From Flavobacteriales bacterium (lineage in GTDB: Bacteria; Bacteroidota; Bacteroidia; Flavobacteriales_G; JALEGO01), in the NCBI GenBank assembly GCA_020631045.1, contig JAHDHZ010000012.1, positions 1 through 38,794 of the forward strand: a stretch of 38,794 nucleotides of DNA, given 5' to 3'. Made by a program: the position numbers and the translations under genes. Under the pieces are notes generated by a model. That model was not told the DNA's origin and ran no database searches. It saw nothing but the letters and a program-made list of their open reading frames with translations. Positions 9,049 to 17,731 of this stretch are shown in pieces. Every line of letters begins with the position of its first letter. The stretch's first letter is position 1.

Positions 9049-9695
9049 GAATACACAAAGAAGCAAAAACCACACTATTGATCTGCTTAACTAGCTTAAG
9101 CATGATTTGCATATTAAGCTATTTCAAAGCTCCAGGCATCTTTGCTTACTTAACTCTTGCAAGCGCTCTATTTTATTTATTTATTGTAAGTTTTTTTAGA
9201 GTCCCAGAAAGAAAAACATTTGTAAATCAAAACCATATTATTGCCCCTTGTGATGGCAAAGTAGTGGTCATTGAAAAAGTATTTGAAAGCGAGTACTTAA
9301 AAAAAGAATGCCTTCAAATTTCGATTTTTATGTCTCCATTAAACGTGCATGTAAACTGGCATCCAATTACTGGGGAAATTACTTACAGTAAATATCATCC
9401 TGGCAAACATCTGGTAGCTTGGCATCCAAAAAGCTCGACTGACAATGAGCGTACATCGATTGCGATCAAGCATCAAAATGGGAGTGAAATCTTGGTGCGC
9501 CAAATTGCAGGTGCTGTAGCCAGAAGAATTGTACACTACACAAAAGTTGGACAAAAAGTAAAACAAGGACAAGAACTCGGATTTATCAAATTCGGCTCTA
9601 GAATGGATGTATTTGTTCCTACTGACTCAAAAATCGCCCTTGAACTTGAGCAAAAATCAATTGGCAAACAAACCTTGATAGGCTCTTTTTCTTGA
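9045..9695 (+). CDS. psd: Phosphatidylserine decarboxylase, archaeal-type short form (TTG start)
   Basis: 216 residues, the short form found in archaea and Bacteroidota. It makes phosphatidylethanolamine from phosphatidylserine at the membrane. Two hydrophobic stretches lie at about 10-50. The conserved APCDGKV (67-73) supplies the Asp of the self-cleavage triad, SPLNVHVNWHP (97-107) the His, and FGSRM (183-187) is the cleavage site; cutting between G184 and S185 gives the pyruvoyl group of the alpha chain. The only start that gives the full membrane segment is TTG at 9045, which overlaps the cdsA TGA (TTGA), a common form of translational coupling. The serine synthase partner (pssA) is not in the window. 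Confidence 0.93.
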   Translation: MRIHKEAKTTLLICLTSLSMICILSYFKAPGIFAYLTLASALFYLFIVSFFRVPERKTFVNQNHIIAPCDGKVVVIEKVFESEYLKKECLQISIFMSPLNVHVNWHPITGEITYSKYHPGKHLVAWHPKSSTDNERTSIAIKHQNGSEILVRQIAGAVARRIVHYTKVGQKVKQGQELGFIKFGSRMDVFVPTDSKIALELEQKSIGKQTLIGSFS

Positions 9696-9730
9696 CTTGC
9701 TTTAATTTTTTCAAGAGATTTGAGCACATA

Positions 9731-10180
9731 ATGAGCTCAAAAACTATATTTACCCTATTCGCATCGTCTCTTTTTTTTATTGTTTTAAATTCTAGCGTTG
9801 GCTGTAAAAAGAAAAAAGACAAACAAGATTTTGAAGACGATCACAACATTATGCCTTTTTGCCCTACATGCGATTACAAAGAAGAAAAACTTTGTTACAG
9901 CAGCACATTTAACATTGAAGAAATCATTACTCAAAACAATTGGGTTTCTCAAAAAATCAAAGCAAACCAGGCCAATATTTCAGAGCTAAGAATCTATTTA
10001 AATTATATATCTGCCAGCTACAATTACGTATTTGTTTACCATAATTCTAATTCAAGCATTTTTGACTGCAACGGCACGCAGAAATGCGAACTGAATGATT
10101 CTCAAGAAAGCTCTGAATGCCTTGAACAAAATGGTATCGTCTTAAACCAAGACCAATTCATTGCAACAAAAACATTTTAA
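9731..10180 (+). CDS. Small lipoprotein, unknown function
   Basis: 149 residues from the ATG at 9731, chosen over an upstream frame opening at 9692 because it places a clean signal sequence (MSSKTIFTLFASS) before the lipobox SVGC with Cys25. The mature part starts with a run of lysines (CKKKKDKQ) and contains further Cys residues (CPTC, LCYS, DCNG, KCEL, ECLE), suggesting disulfides. It does not show the K-(D/E)(D/E) surface export signal. No family is recognised. It follows psd by 35 bp and may be the last gene of that operon; it converges on the next gene with a 5-bp gap. Confidence 0.7.
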   Translation: MSSKTIFTLFASSLFFIVLNSSVGCKKKKDKQDFEDDHNIMPFCPTCDYKEEKLCYSSTFNIEEIITQNNWVSQKIKANQANISELRIYLNYISASYNYVFVYHNSNSSIFDCNGTQKCELNDSQESSECLEQNGIVLNQDQFIATKTF

Positions 10181-10185
10181 TCTCA

Positions 10186-10752
10186 CTAAACCAACCTCTT
10201 GTTAAAAACTTTACGAACCTGCTCAAACAATCCATTAGGGTGCATGGTTCTCCAATTTGGCTGGTCAACATCTTTTCCGCACAGTAAATACTGATCGATC
10301 TGCGCATCAGCAAACTCTTCTATGACGTGTTCTCTAAAATTGAGCAAACAAATCCATCCATCCGGAACATCATCAAACCACTCCTCATAGTAACAATCAT
10401 CTGAGGCGTGAAAGTTTAAAACATTTTCTCCGATTAAAATAAACTTATCAATACCATTATCAATCATCAAATCAATGAAATCTCTTTTTAGCTTCATAAT
10501 GTCATTATCTATGCAATCATTCCACTCACCTATAAATTCTATGATTGTGAAACCCTTGTCATAATCAACATAGAGCACTTTTAGAAACAAAGCTTGACAA
10601 TTCACATCATCCCACTGAGGATGAATGTAATAGTTGTATATCTTATCAGAATACTGAAACTCACTATAGACTGTACCATAAAACGGTGAATAAGGGTCTT
10701 CAGAAGCAATGTAAAGCCCCCTCCAATTGTAATATGGCTCAATGGTGTGCAT
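10186..10752 (-). CDS. Conserved hypothetical protein of Bacteroidota
   Basis: 188 residues, acidic, with no signal peptide or membrane span, so probably cytoplasmic. It is rich in Tyr, Trp and Asp. The blocks NYYIHPQWDD (about 40-49), FIGEWNDCIDNDIMKLKRD (about 73-91), ENVLNFHASDDCYYEEWF (about 109-126) and NWRTMHPNG (about 166-174) resemble a family I recall as widespread and well conserved in Bacteroidota without an assigned role. A -7 box lies only 7 bp upstream of the ATG on the minus strand. It is divergent from dxr. Confidence 0.75.
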   Translation of the reverse strand: MHTIEPYYNWRGLYIASEDPYSPFYGTVYSEFQYSDKIYNYYIHPQWDDVNCQALFLKVLYVDYDKGFTIIEFIGEWNDCIDNDIMKLKRDFIDLMIDNGIDKFILIGENVLNFHASDDCYYEEWFDDVPDGWICLLNFREHVIEEFADAQIDQYLLCGKDVDQPNWRTMHPNGLFEQVRKVFNKRLV

Positions 10753-10758
10753 CTAAAC

Positions 10759-10766
10759 CAAATATA
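10759..10766 (-). promoter_or_regulatory. -7 box of the 10186-10752 gene
   Basis: On the minus strand the sequence is TATATTTG, a match to TAnnTTTG. Its last base is 7 bp from the A of the ATG at 10752, so the transcript would start within a few bases of the start codon. No TTG is found at the usual distance upstream. Confidence 0.45.
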
Positions 10767-10783
10767 TTGTTTCAAAATGATTG

Positions 10784-10791
10784 TACCTTTG
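10784..10791 (+). promoter_or_regulatory. -7 box of dxr
   Basis: TACCTTTG matches TAnnTTTG. The start site would be near 10796, about 13 nt before the proposed TTG start of dxr at 10809. This placement argues against any dxr start upstream of 10784. No good -33 TTG is at the standard spacing. Confidence 0.5.
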
Positions 10792-10808
10792 AGCTAGAAC
10801 ATTATTTT

Positions 10809-11972
10809 TTGGAAAAAGAAAAAAAACACATCACCATTTTAGGATCAACTGGTTCTATTGGCACGCAGACTCTTGAGGTTATTGAACAAAACATTGAGCA
10901 ATTTGAAATCGATGTACTCACTGCACGAGCAAACGCCGAGCTGTTAATTCAACAAGCTCTAAAATTCAAACCCAACTCAGTGGTTATTACAGATGAGTCA
11001 AAATACAACATGGTTCAAAATGCTTTGTTTGACCATGACATTAAAGTCTATACAACAGATCAGGCATTGTGCGAGGTTGTTGAAATGCAAAGCACTGATA
11101 TTGTAGTTACCTCAATGGTTGGATATGCTGGTCTAAAGCCCACACTTTCAGCAATTAAAGCAGGCAAAAACATTGCACTTGCAAATAAAGAAACCTTGGT
11201 GGTTGCAGGAGAAATCATCACAAAGCTAGCACGTGAAAAGGGTGTAAACATCTACCCTATTGATTCTGAACATTCTGCTATTTTTCAATGTATTGTGGGA
11301 GAATTTCACAACAAAATTGAAAAAATCATACTCACCGCTTCAGGCGGGCCTTTTAGAGGAAAAACTAGAGCTGAGCTTGAAAAAGTTACCAAAGCTCAAG
11401 CACTCAAACATCCTAATTGGGATATGGGCGCTAAAATCACCATAGACTCTGCCTCATTGATGAATAAAGGATTAGAGGTCATTGAAGCAAAGTGGCTATT
11501 CGGGCTTAAAACCGACCAAATTGAAGTAGTCGTGCATCCACAATCCATCATACATTCTGCCGTACAATTTCAAGACGGAAGCATCAAAGCACAAATGGGT
11601 CTTCCTGACATGAAAATACCTATTCAATATGCTTTAACCTATCCGAACAGAATTTACAACTCATTTAAGCGCTTTAACTTTTTAGATTACTCTAATTTAA
11701 GCTTTGAGGCTCCAGATTTAGAAACCTTTAAAAACTTAAAACTAGCCTTTCAAGCTCTTGAAAAAGGCGGCAACATGCCCTGTGTATTGAATGCTGCCAA
11801 TGAAATTGCTGTTGAATTGTTTTTAGAAGAAAAAATTTCGTTTTTACAGATGAGTGAGTTAATTGAAAAATGCATGCAACAAATCACCTTTATCAAGACT
11901 CCTAGCCTTGAAGACTTAATTGCCTCAGATCAACAAACAAGGTTGTTCGCACGCAATAAAAAAAGGGCTTAA
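10809..11972 (+). CDS. dxr: 1-deoxy-D-xylulose 5-phosphate reductoisomerase (probable TTG start)
   Basis: 387 residues from TTG at 10809. It converts DXP to 2-C-methyl-D-erythritol 4-phosphate with NADPH, the first committed step of the MEP isoprenoid pathway. Seen motifs: NADPH loop LGSTGSIG (11-18), ANKETLVVAGE (about 125-135), metal ligands D152 and E154 in PIDSEHSAIF, TASGGPFRG (about 177-185), the flexible-loop block HPNWDMGAK (201-209) and E223 in KGLEVIEAKW. The frame stays open upstream to an ATG at 10686, but that adds 41 residues with no homology, overlaps the divergent gene and lies before the -7 box. From TTG the protein starts MEKEKKHITILG, as expected for the family. Confidence 0.94.
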   Translation: MEKEKKHITILGSTGSIGTQTLEVIEQNIEQFEIDVLTARANAELLIQQALKFKPNSVVITDESKYNMVQNALFDHDIKVYTTDQALCEVVEMQSTDIVVTSMVGYAGLKPTLSAIKAGKNIALANKETLVVAGEIITKLAREKGVNIYPIDSEHSAIFQCIVGEFHNKIEKIILTASGGPFRGKTRAELEKVTKAQALKHPNWDMGAKITIDSASLMNKGLEVIEAKWLFGLKTDQIEVVVHPQSIIHSAVQFQDGSIKAQMGLPDMKIPIQYALTYPNRIYNSFKRFNFLDYSNLSFEAPDLETFKNLKLAFQALEKGGNMPCVLNAANEIAVELFLEEKISFLQMSELIEKCMQQITFIKTPSLEDLIASDQQTRLFARNKKRA

Positions 11973-11996
11973 GCTCGTGTAAACTTAAACCCTTTT
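11961..11996. terminator. Terminator overlapping the end of dxr
   Basis: AAAAGGG-C-TTAAG at 11961-11973 pairs with CTTAA-A-CCCTTTT at 11984-11996, giving 12 pairs with one mismatch around a 10-nt loop. The A-rich upstream arm and T-rich downstream arm let it serve both dxr (+) and the convergent lipoprotein gene (-). The dxr stop codon lies inside the stem. Confidence 0.75.
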
Positions 11997-12026
11997 CTTC
12001 TGATGAATGATTTGTTTCTACCTACA

Positions 12027-12500
12027 CTATTCTAAAGCTCTTAAAATCATTCTAGTAATGTCTGAATCTATTAAATCATGTGCATTGGCTCTAATTTGAT
12101 CAGCCAGAGCACTATAATCTCTTTGATCTAGAGGATTTGATAAATGTGAAAGCAGCGCTGAGAGTTGAAAACTTGACGAGAGTAAGCTTTGCTGATTGAC
12201 TACTGCAATAAAATTAGCCGGATCAGCTGCTATACGTTCAAACAATGATCGATTTAAATCTAATAAACCAGCATTTTGGTCTCGAATATCAGTCAGTAAA
12301 TCAATTGCAGATCTTTGCGAGAATTGATTTAAAAATTCAGCCATTTCTTGCTGAGCCAACTGTTGAGCTTGAGCCAAAGCAGGATTTTGAGAAACCTGAT
12401 TTACTGTTGTTGCTCCTAACAACTCATCTTTCTCACAAGAAGTAGTTGAGAGCATTAAACCTGTTGAGAGCAATCCTAAGAAAAAATTTCTTGAGTTCAT
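12027..12500 (-). CDS. Probable surface-exposed lipoprotein, unknown function
   Basis: 157 residues. The N-terminus is a lipoprotein signal (FFLGLLSTGLMLSTTSC) with Cys22. The mature protein starts CEKDELLG; a Lys followed by two acidic residues just after the Cys matches the Bacteroidota lipoprotein export signal described in Capnocytophaga (K-(D/E)2), which sends lipoproteins to the outer face of the outer membrane. The rest is Gln, Ala and Leu rich and predicted helical (for example QAQQLAQQEMAEFLNQF), with no Cys and no recognised domain. It is encoded between dxr and rseP on the opposite strand. Confidence 0.7.
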   Translation of the reverse strand: MNSRNFFLGLLSTGLMLSTTSCEKDELLGATTVNQVSQNPALAQAQQLAQQEMAEFLNQFSQRSAIDLLTDIRDQNAGLLDLNRSLFERIAADPANFIAVVNQQSLLSSSFQLSALLSHLSNPLDQRDYSALADQIRANAHDLIDSDITRMILRALE

Positions 12501-12585
12501 GTACGTTTTTTATTTGGTTAATGAGGTCTTGTACCGTAAACCAAAACAAAAAGTTTCAAGAAGCACAAAAAACTTATCTCTAAAA

Positions 12586-13560
12586 CTAAAAATGATACAC
12601 GCCTTCCATCCTAGGAATAATCACTTTGGTTTGCTCTTGCAATAAATGCTCTTTGATGTAAGCACATTTTTCTTTGGTATCTGAACCTGGAATAAAGACA
12701 TTGTCTTGCTTGGTTACAAAACAATTCCAATGCCCCAAAAAAGCAACTTTCGCTCTAGTCATATTGATCAGCTCACTGATGTTTTTTGAAGAACGGGGCT
12801 TTTGACCAAAACCTGTGAGCAAGATATCAGCACCTTTCTGTTCAACGATCTGAGGAATCTGCACTTTAGATTTTTGATTGGTATAATCTCTAAAAAACAG
12901 AGAAGTTGAATCATCAAAAATAATATAGAATGAATAGGCTTGTCCGCACAAAAAATCATTTACTTTTCTAGATGGCTCATCAAAAGGTTGTTTGAGCTCA
13001 CCACTGTAGAACTGATGATTTACCAAATGGGGTGGATGCTCTTCTAAGAAAGCCATCATTTTAAATCCATCAAAATTATACCAAACATTTTCTTTCACTT
13101 CTGACACCTCAAAAGCGTAAGGATTGAACAGATACTTTAACGTTTTTGATCCAAAAACCTGGGCGTTTGCGCTTTGCTGCTGCACATACGGTAAATCTAA
13201 ACAGTGATCAAAATGCGCATGAGAAACAAAAAGATGGCTCAGTGTTTCAAAATCATTTTTATATCTTTTTTGTTTAACTGAGTCGTATTCAACATCTGCA
13301 TTGAACAACAAAGGCAGAGCATTTTGGTGCGAAAAAAAAGGATCAAACCCAATTTTTACTCCCTGCTTTTCTACAACATAGAAATCAGTACCATAAAATT
13401 TAATGCCAACCCCTAAATCAAATACTTCACTGCTCTGCTGCACATATTCTAACTCTTCTGTAAGTGGGGCCAAAAAAAAGTTGTATCGCACCAACAGAAA
13501 CACAAAAAAAGAAACCAGCAAAAGCACAAACACCAATAGTGCGATCAAGACTCTACGCAT
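12586..13560 (-). CDS. Membrane-anchored metallo-beta-lactamase-fold hydrolase
   Basis: 324 residues. One N-terminal transmembrane helix (about 3-25) anchors the protein, probably facing the periplasm. The metallo-beta-lactamase motif is SHAHFDH (113-119, H114, H116, D118, H119), followed later by possible metal ligands in EEHPPHL and FLGHWNCF. The arrangement resembles the UlaG/NAPE-PLD-like branch of the superfamily (FYGTDFYVVEKQG and IGFDPFF near the start), not classical beta-lactamases. The substrate cannot be told. It is divergent from rseP with a 73-bp gap and follows no obvious operon partner except the lipoprotein gene 85 bp downstream. Confidence 0.82.
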   Translation of the reverse strand: MRRVLIALLVFVLLLVSFFVFLLVRYNFFLAPLTEELEYVQQSSEVFDLGVGIKFYGTDFYVVEKQGVKIGFDPFFSHQNALPLLFNADVEYDSVKQKRYKNDFETLSHLFVSHAHFDHCLDLPYVQQQSANAQVFGSKTLKYLFNPYAFEVSEVKENVWYNFDGFKMMAFLEEHPPHLVNHQFYSGELKQPFDEPSRKVNDFLCGQAYSFYIIFDDSTSLFFRDYTNQKSKVQIPQIVEQKGADILLTGFGQKPRSSKNISELINMTRAKVAFLGHWNCFVTKQDNVFIPGSDTKEKCAYIKEHLLQEQTKVIIPRMEGVYHF

Positions 13561-13633
13561 AAGCTGTTAAAAGGTCTTAAATATACAAAACAATAGCGGG
13601 TCAATTGCATTTTTTTTACGAGATTTGGCCCCT

Positions 13634-14971
13634 ATGGAATATTTAATTATCGCACTTCAACTCATCTTAAGCCTCTCTATTTTAGTAGTTGTTCACGAAT
13701 TTGGACACTTCTTACCTGCCAAACTCTTTAAAACTAAAGTTGAGAAGTTCTATTTGTTTTTTGACCCTTGGTTTTCACTTGCTAAAAAGAAAATTGGCGA
13801 AACTGAATGGGGCATCGGATGGCTGCCTTTGGGTGGATATGTTAAGATTGCCGGCATGATTGATGAGTCTATGGACAAAGACCAAATGGACAAACCAGCA
13901 GAACCTTGGGAATTCAGAGCAAAACCAGCATGGCAGCGCTTAATCATTATGGTTGGAGGAGTAACTATGAATGTTATTTTAGCTTGGTTGATTTACACAT
14001 TTATGCTTATGCATTATGGTGAAGAATACCTGCCTGTTGAACATGCAAAATATGGAGTGGTCTGTGATTCAGTACTACTTAATTATGGCTTTCAAAACGG
14101 AGATGTCATCACGCACCTTGAAGGTCGGGTTCCAGAAAAATTCAGCAACATCAACAAACAAGTCTTACTTGAAGATGCTCGAGCATTTACTGTTCAGCGA
14201 GAAGGTCAGTCAATTGACATTCAATTGCCTGAAGATATCGTAGGTATTTTATTAGGCGCTGGGGCTAAAAATTTATTCTCACCTGCTGTTCCATTCATAA
14301 TTGATACGATTCTACCAGGCTCAACAGCAAGCAAATCTTCGCTTCAAAAGAATGATCAAATCATTGCCATCAACGAAAAACCAACCCCCTTTTTTCAAAC
14401 TTTTGTACATGAAGTGCAAGCCTTCAAAAATCAGACAGCCTTTTTAACGATCTTAAGAAATAGCGATACCTTAAAAATTGAAAGCAATGTATCAGAAGAA
14501 GGAAAACTTGGCATTGGCAACAAGGCCCCAAGTGATTACTTTGATTTTGCTAAAATTGATTATGGATTCTTTGCAGCATTAAGCAGGTCAGTAGACAAAA
14601 CATACGGCATGTTATCAGCGCAAGTCAAACAACTAAAACTTTTTAAAAACAAAGAAGCAAGAAAACAAATTGGAGGATTCGGAGCCTTTGCAAACCTATT
14701 TAGCCCTGTTTGGAACTGGCAAATTTTTTGGGAGATGACCGCTCTGTTATCACTTGTATTGGCATTCATGAACATCTTACCCATTCCGGCATTAGATGGC
14801 GGACACGTGGTCTTTTTAATTTACGAAATGATTACAGGCAGAGCTCCACATCAAAAAGTACTTGAATATGCTCAAGTAGCTGGCATGTTGCTGTTGTTTG
14901 GATTAATGATTTATGCCAATGGCAATGATGTTGTACGTTCAGAATGGTTTCAAAATCTAATGGGTAAATAA
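13634..14971 (+). CDS. rseP: RIP metalloprotease RseP (site-2 protease)
   Basis: 445 residues from the ATG at 13634; a TTG three codons earlier is possible but less likely. RseP cuts membrane proteins within the bilayer, typically anti-sigma factors and remnant signal peptides. The zinc motif HEFGH is at 21-25 in the first helix, and the third ligand is D388 in PALDGGH. Between them are GWLPLGGYVKIAGM (the conserved loop after helix 1), a second helix near VGGVTMNVILAWLIY, and a periplasmic part with PDZ-like features such as ILPGSTASKSSLQKNDQIIAIN. Two C-terminal helices follow. In Bacteroidota rseP often follows dxr directly; here two opposite-strand genes separate them. The stop is 5 bp from the convergent neighbour. 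Confidence 0.95.
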   Translation: MEYLIIALQLILSLSILVVVHEFGHFLPAKLFKTKVEKFYLFFDPWFSLAKKKIGETEWGIGWLPLGGYVKIAGMIDESMDKDQMDKPAEPWEFRAKPAWQRLIIMVGGVTMNVILAWLIYTFMLMHYGEEYLPVEHAKYGVVCDSVLLNYGFQNGDVITHLEGRVPEKFSNINKQVLLEDARAFTVQREGQSIDIQLPEDIVGILLGAGAKNLFSPAVPFIIDTILPGSTASKSSLQKNDQIIAINEKPTPFFQTFVHEVQAFKNQTAFLTILRNSDTLKIESNVSEEGKLGIGNKAPSDYFDFAKIDYGFFAALSRSVDKTYGMLSAQVKQLKLFKNKEARKQIGGFGAFANLFSPVWNWQIFWEMTALLSLVLAFMNILPIPALDGGHVVFLIYEMITGRAPHQKVLEYAQVAGMLLLFGLMIYANGNDVVRSEWFQNLMGK

Positions 14972-14976
14972 CACAT

Positions 14977-17622
14977 TTAACGCACAACGACTACTTTTCC
15001 TGTTTGCTCTAGTGTTTGATCGTCAATCACAAAGCTCCCCTTAAGGTCATACAAATAAACTCCAGGCTGAACTAGATTGCCTTTGCTATTCGTACCATCC
15101 CACCAAGCATTCTGATCGGTAGTTTCAAATACAACATTTCCCCATCTATTCATGATTTTGAGGCTGTAATCATTTAAACCATTGTGAATAGGCTTCCATT
15201 TTGAATTCAACTGATCATTATTCAAAGGACTAAAGGCCGTAGGTACATAAATCAAATTAGGCGAGCGCACCTTCAGTGATGCCGAATCTTTACAACCATG
15301 TATGTCTTCTACAAATAACTCTACTGTATACTCTCCCTGATCAGGACTGTAACTGTAGGTTAAAATAGAATCAGAAGAAAAGAATCCATCACCCAAATGC
15401 CAGTCATACAGAACAGGATCTCCTTCAATTAAACTAAAAAAATCAACATCTTTCAAATCATAATAATCGGCTGAAATCTTTACATCAATCTCATACACCC
15501 CAACGATAATATCTTTAGTTGCTGCATTATTACAAGCATCAAACACAACCAATGAAATCAACTCATTTTCTTGCAGTAAAACACTTGCCACATTGGTATT
15601 GGCTGGATTGTGCGACCAATTGTAGGTATAAGGAGGCAATCCATCATTGACTGAAACTGCTAAGGTTTCATAAGCGCCTTTACACCCTTTAATGCTGTCA
15701 TCAGAAATAATTTGCATAGGCACATAATTGTCTACATTTACCCTAAAGGTTAAACTGGCTGTGTCTTTGAAACAATTGTCTGTTACCTGAAGAGTATATT
15801 CTGTTGAGACCATTGGCGAATCTGTTAAAATAGAATCTGCCGTTGAAATCAACCAATCATTCCAGGTATAAACATAATTTCCTGTTCCGCCAGTGAATGC
15901 AGGTTCTACTCGAATGGGCGTTCCTGGACATTCATGGTCAATATCATTGATTGCCACAATTTGAGGAGCATCAAATAAATTTACAAACATCGTATTTGAA
16001 ACCGTATCATTAGGGCAAGCATCAGCAGCATAAAAAGTAAACACCTCAGGCTGATCTGCTGTTTGAATGATGTTTCCTTGATCTGAGTTGCCAGAAGCAG
16101 ATTCCCACCAAAACTTGTAGGGTGCTACACCTCCTGAAACTTCAGGTAAAATTGTAGCTGCACTATTTTTACATAAAAGTGTATCGTTGACTTCTAACTC
16201 AATTTGCATGTCTGGTTGAAACAATTCAACTTGCCCCACCCCACTATTTACTGCACAACCGTCAGTTACCGTCACAAAAACAGTTTGGGTTCCACCAGCG
16301 TTTGAAAGTCTAATAAAATTAGTATCTAAAGAAGAAGTATACACCTGGCCCGTAGACCATTCTAAAGTATAATCAAGCAATCCGCTGCTCACCACTACAC
16401 CAACCTCTGTTGAGTCTTGAGGGCATCCAGCCGTATCATTTAAAGCTTGAAGGGTTACCTGTGGAGGATCAATGATCAACAAAGTATCAGAAATTGCAGC
16501 ATTGGCACACAATCCAACCAATCCAAAAGCAATTGACTCAACCCCTTCATCTAAATTATCTTCAATGGTTTGCACTTGAATAATAACCTCATCAACTCCA
16601 ACCGGAAAAGTAATAGAATCAGGAAAATCAACATAATCTACCCCTTCTATAGCATCGCCAGCAACCACAAAATAAATCGTCTCACTATTTGAAACATCAT
16701 CTCTAGTAAGTTTCACATCAATGCTCCCACAGCCCTCAAAAACCTCATTGGCCTGTAAACTTGGATTCGTATATGACGGAGAGGCTGAAATATTCAAATC
16801 AATATTGGCACTAAAACTGCCCTCTTCTAAAAAGATTGCAGAGAGTAAACTTGCATCTGATCCATCAGCAATGGCGAGCTTAATATGATAGGTTTCTCCG
16901 CACTGCACCTGGGCTTTTGCCTTAATAGGAATAGTCACTCCATCTATTTGATCAATCTGACTAGAGGCATTAAAATTTTGATAATACCCAGCATTTAAAA
17001 ATGAGTTCACTGAGCTTATGGTAATGGGCAGAGGTGGATTTGACCCTGGAACAATAGCAATGTTTTCAGCTCCGTTAGGAAAACCCGGAGGGCTCACGTA
17101 CTGACCATTAAACCCCGGACCTGAAATCAAAAAGGCAAACACATCGTTAAACTGAGTGTTTTCAAAGGCATTGTACTCAGCAGAAGCAAATACAAAGTTA
17201 AACTCTACACTGTCAGAAATCGGAACAAAATCAAATTCTAGCAATGCAATGTCATTGACTGAATTCACTGTAAAATTTTGCCCAATCAAAGGTGGCACTG
17301 AATTGGCAATGTTTAACAAATCAAAATCATTGATGCCATTGATAACAAAATCTCCGAAAGGCACATTGGGATCTAATTCTTCTATATCATCAGTACACAG
17401 AACAACTCCGGTATTTATGCCCAATCCTGTTCCGGTGGCATCAAAGTAACCCATCTGAATATCATCACCTAAAAAGGTAATGTTTGAAGCTACAATACCA
17501 TTCCCCAACAAGACGTTATTGATCAAATTATCAGCATTGTCATACATCACAGAAATCTGTGCAAAAGGGCTTTGAAAAAGCAACAAAAAGCTCAAGAGTG
17601 ATAGTATGCGTGTGATTTTCAT
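14977..17622 (-). CDS. T9SS type B cargo protein with choice-of-anchor L and PKD-like domains
   Basis: 881 residues from the ATG at 17622, preferred over an earlier ATG at 17688 because it starts a normal signal peptide (MKITRILSLLSFLLLFQ). The mature N-terminus (about 25-245) resembles the choice-of-anchor L domain: GINTGVVLCTDD, DIALLEFDFVP, FNFVFASAEYNAF, FNDVFAFLISGPG. A Calx-beta-like domain follows (about 270-385, GVDYVDFPDSITFPVG), then PKD/Ig-like repeats with Y-T/W patterns, and finally a gliding-motility-type C-terminal domain (about 790-881) with YVPTAFSPLNND, LKIMNRWGNVVFET and WWDGTNSKGNLVQPGVYLY. That is the T9SS type B sorting domain. The protein is probably held on the cell surface as an adhesin-like fibre; the role is inferred. 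Confidence 0.88.
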   Translation of the reverse strand: MKITRILSLLSFLLLFQSPFAQISVMYDNADNLINNVLLGNGIVASNITFLGDDIQMGYFDATGTGLGINTGVVLCTDDIEELDPNVPFGDFVINGINDFDLLNIANSVPPLIGQNFTVNSVNDIALLEFDFVPISDSVEFNFVFASAEYNAFENTQFNDVFAFLISGPGFNGQYVSPPGFPNGAENIAIVPGSNPPLPITISSVNSFLNAGYYQNFNASSQIDQIDGVTIPIKAKAQVQCGETYHIKLAIADGSDASLLSAIFLEEGSFSANIDLNISASPSYTNPSLQANEVFEGCGSIDVKLTRDDVSNSETIYFVVAGDAIEGVDYVDFPDSITFPVGVDEVIIQVQTIEDNLDEGVESIAFGLVGLCANAAISDTLLIIDPPQVTLQALNDTAGCPQDSTEVGVVVSSGLLDYTLEWSTGQVYTSSLDTNFIRLSNAGGTQTVFVTVTDGCAVNSGVGQVELFQPDMQIELEVNDTLLCKNSAATILPEVSGGVAPYKFWWESASGNSDQGNIIQTADQPEVFTFYAADACPNDTVSNTMFVNLFDAPQIVAINDIDHECPGTPIRVEPAFTGGTGNYVYTWNDWLISTADSILTDSPMVSTEYTLQVTDNCFKDTASLTFRVNVDNYVPMQIISDDSIKGCKGAYETLAVSVNDGLPPYTYNWSHNPANTNVASVLLQENELISLVVFDACNNAATKDIIVGVYEIDVKISADYYDLKDVDFFSLIEGDPVLYDWHLGDGFFSSDSILTYSYSPDQGEYTVELFVEDIHGCKDSASLKVRSPNLIYVPTAFSPLNNDQLNSKWKPIHNGLNDYSLKIMNRWGNVVFETTDQNAWWDGTNSKGNLVQPGVYLYDLKGSFVIDDQTLEQTGKVVVVR

Positions 17623-17731
17623 AAACTGTGTTTTGAATGCTAACGATAAAAAACCAAAAGGTTGCCTATCTGATTCAAGGAATTTCAAAAATACGAACCG
17701 ATTAAATGTATGTCAAGAATATTTTATGTGT

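Noticed and set aside
10686-10808. Upstream extension of dxr to an ATG
   Set aside because: The added residues show no dxr homology, overlap the divergent gene and precede the likely promoter.
13620-13627. GAGATTTG before rseP as a promoter -7 box
   Set aside because: It differs from TAnnTTTG at the first base and has no TTG at a suitable distance; likely chance.
17623-17688. Longer N-terminus of the type B cargo protein
   Set aside because: The 22 added residues would bury the signal peptide; the ATG at 17622 begins a normal one.
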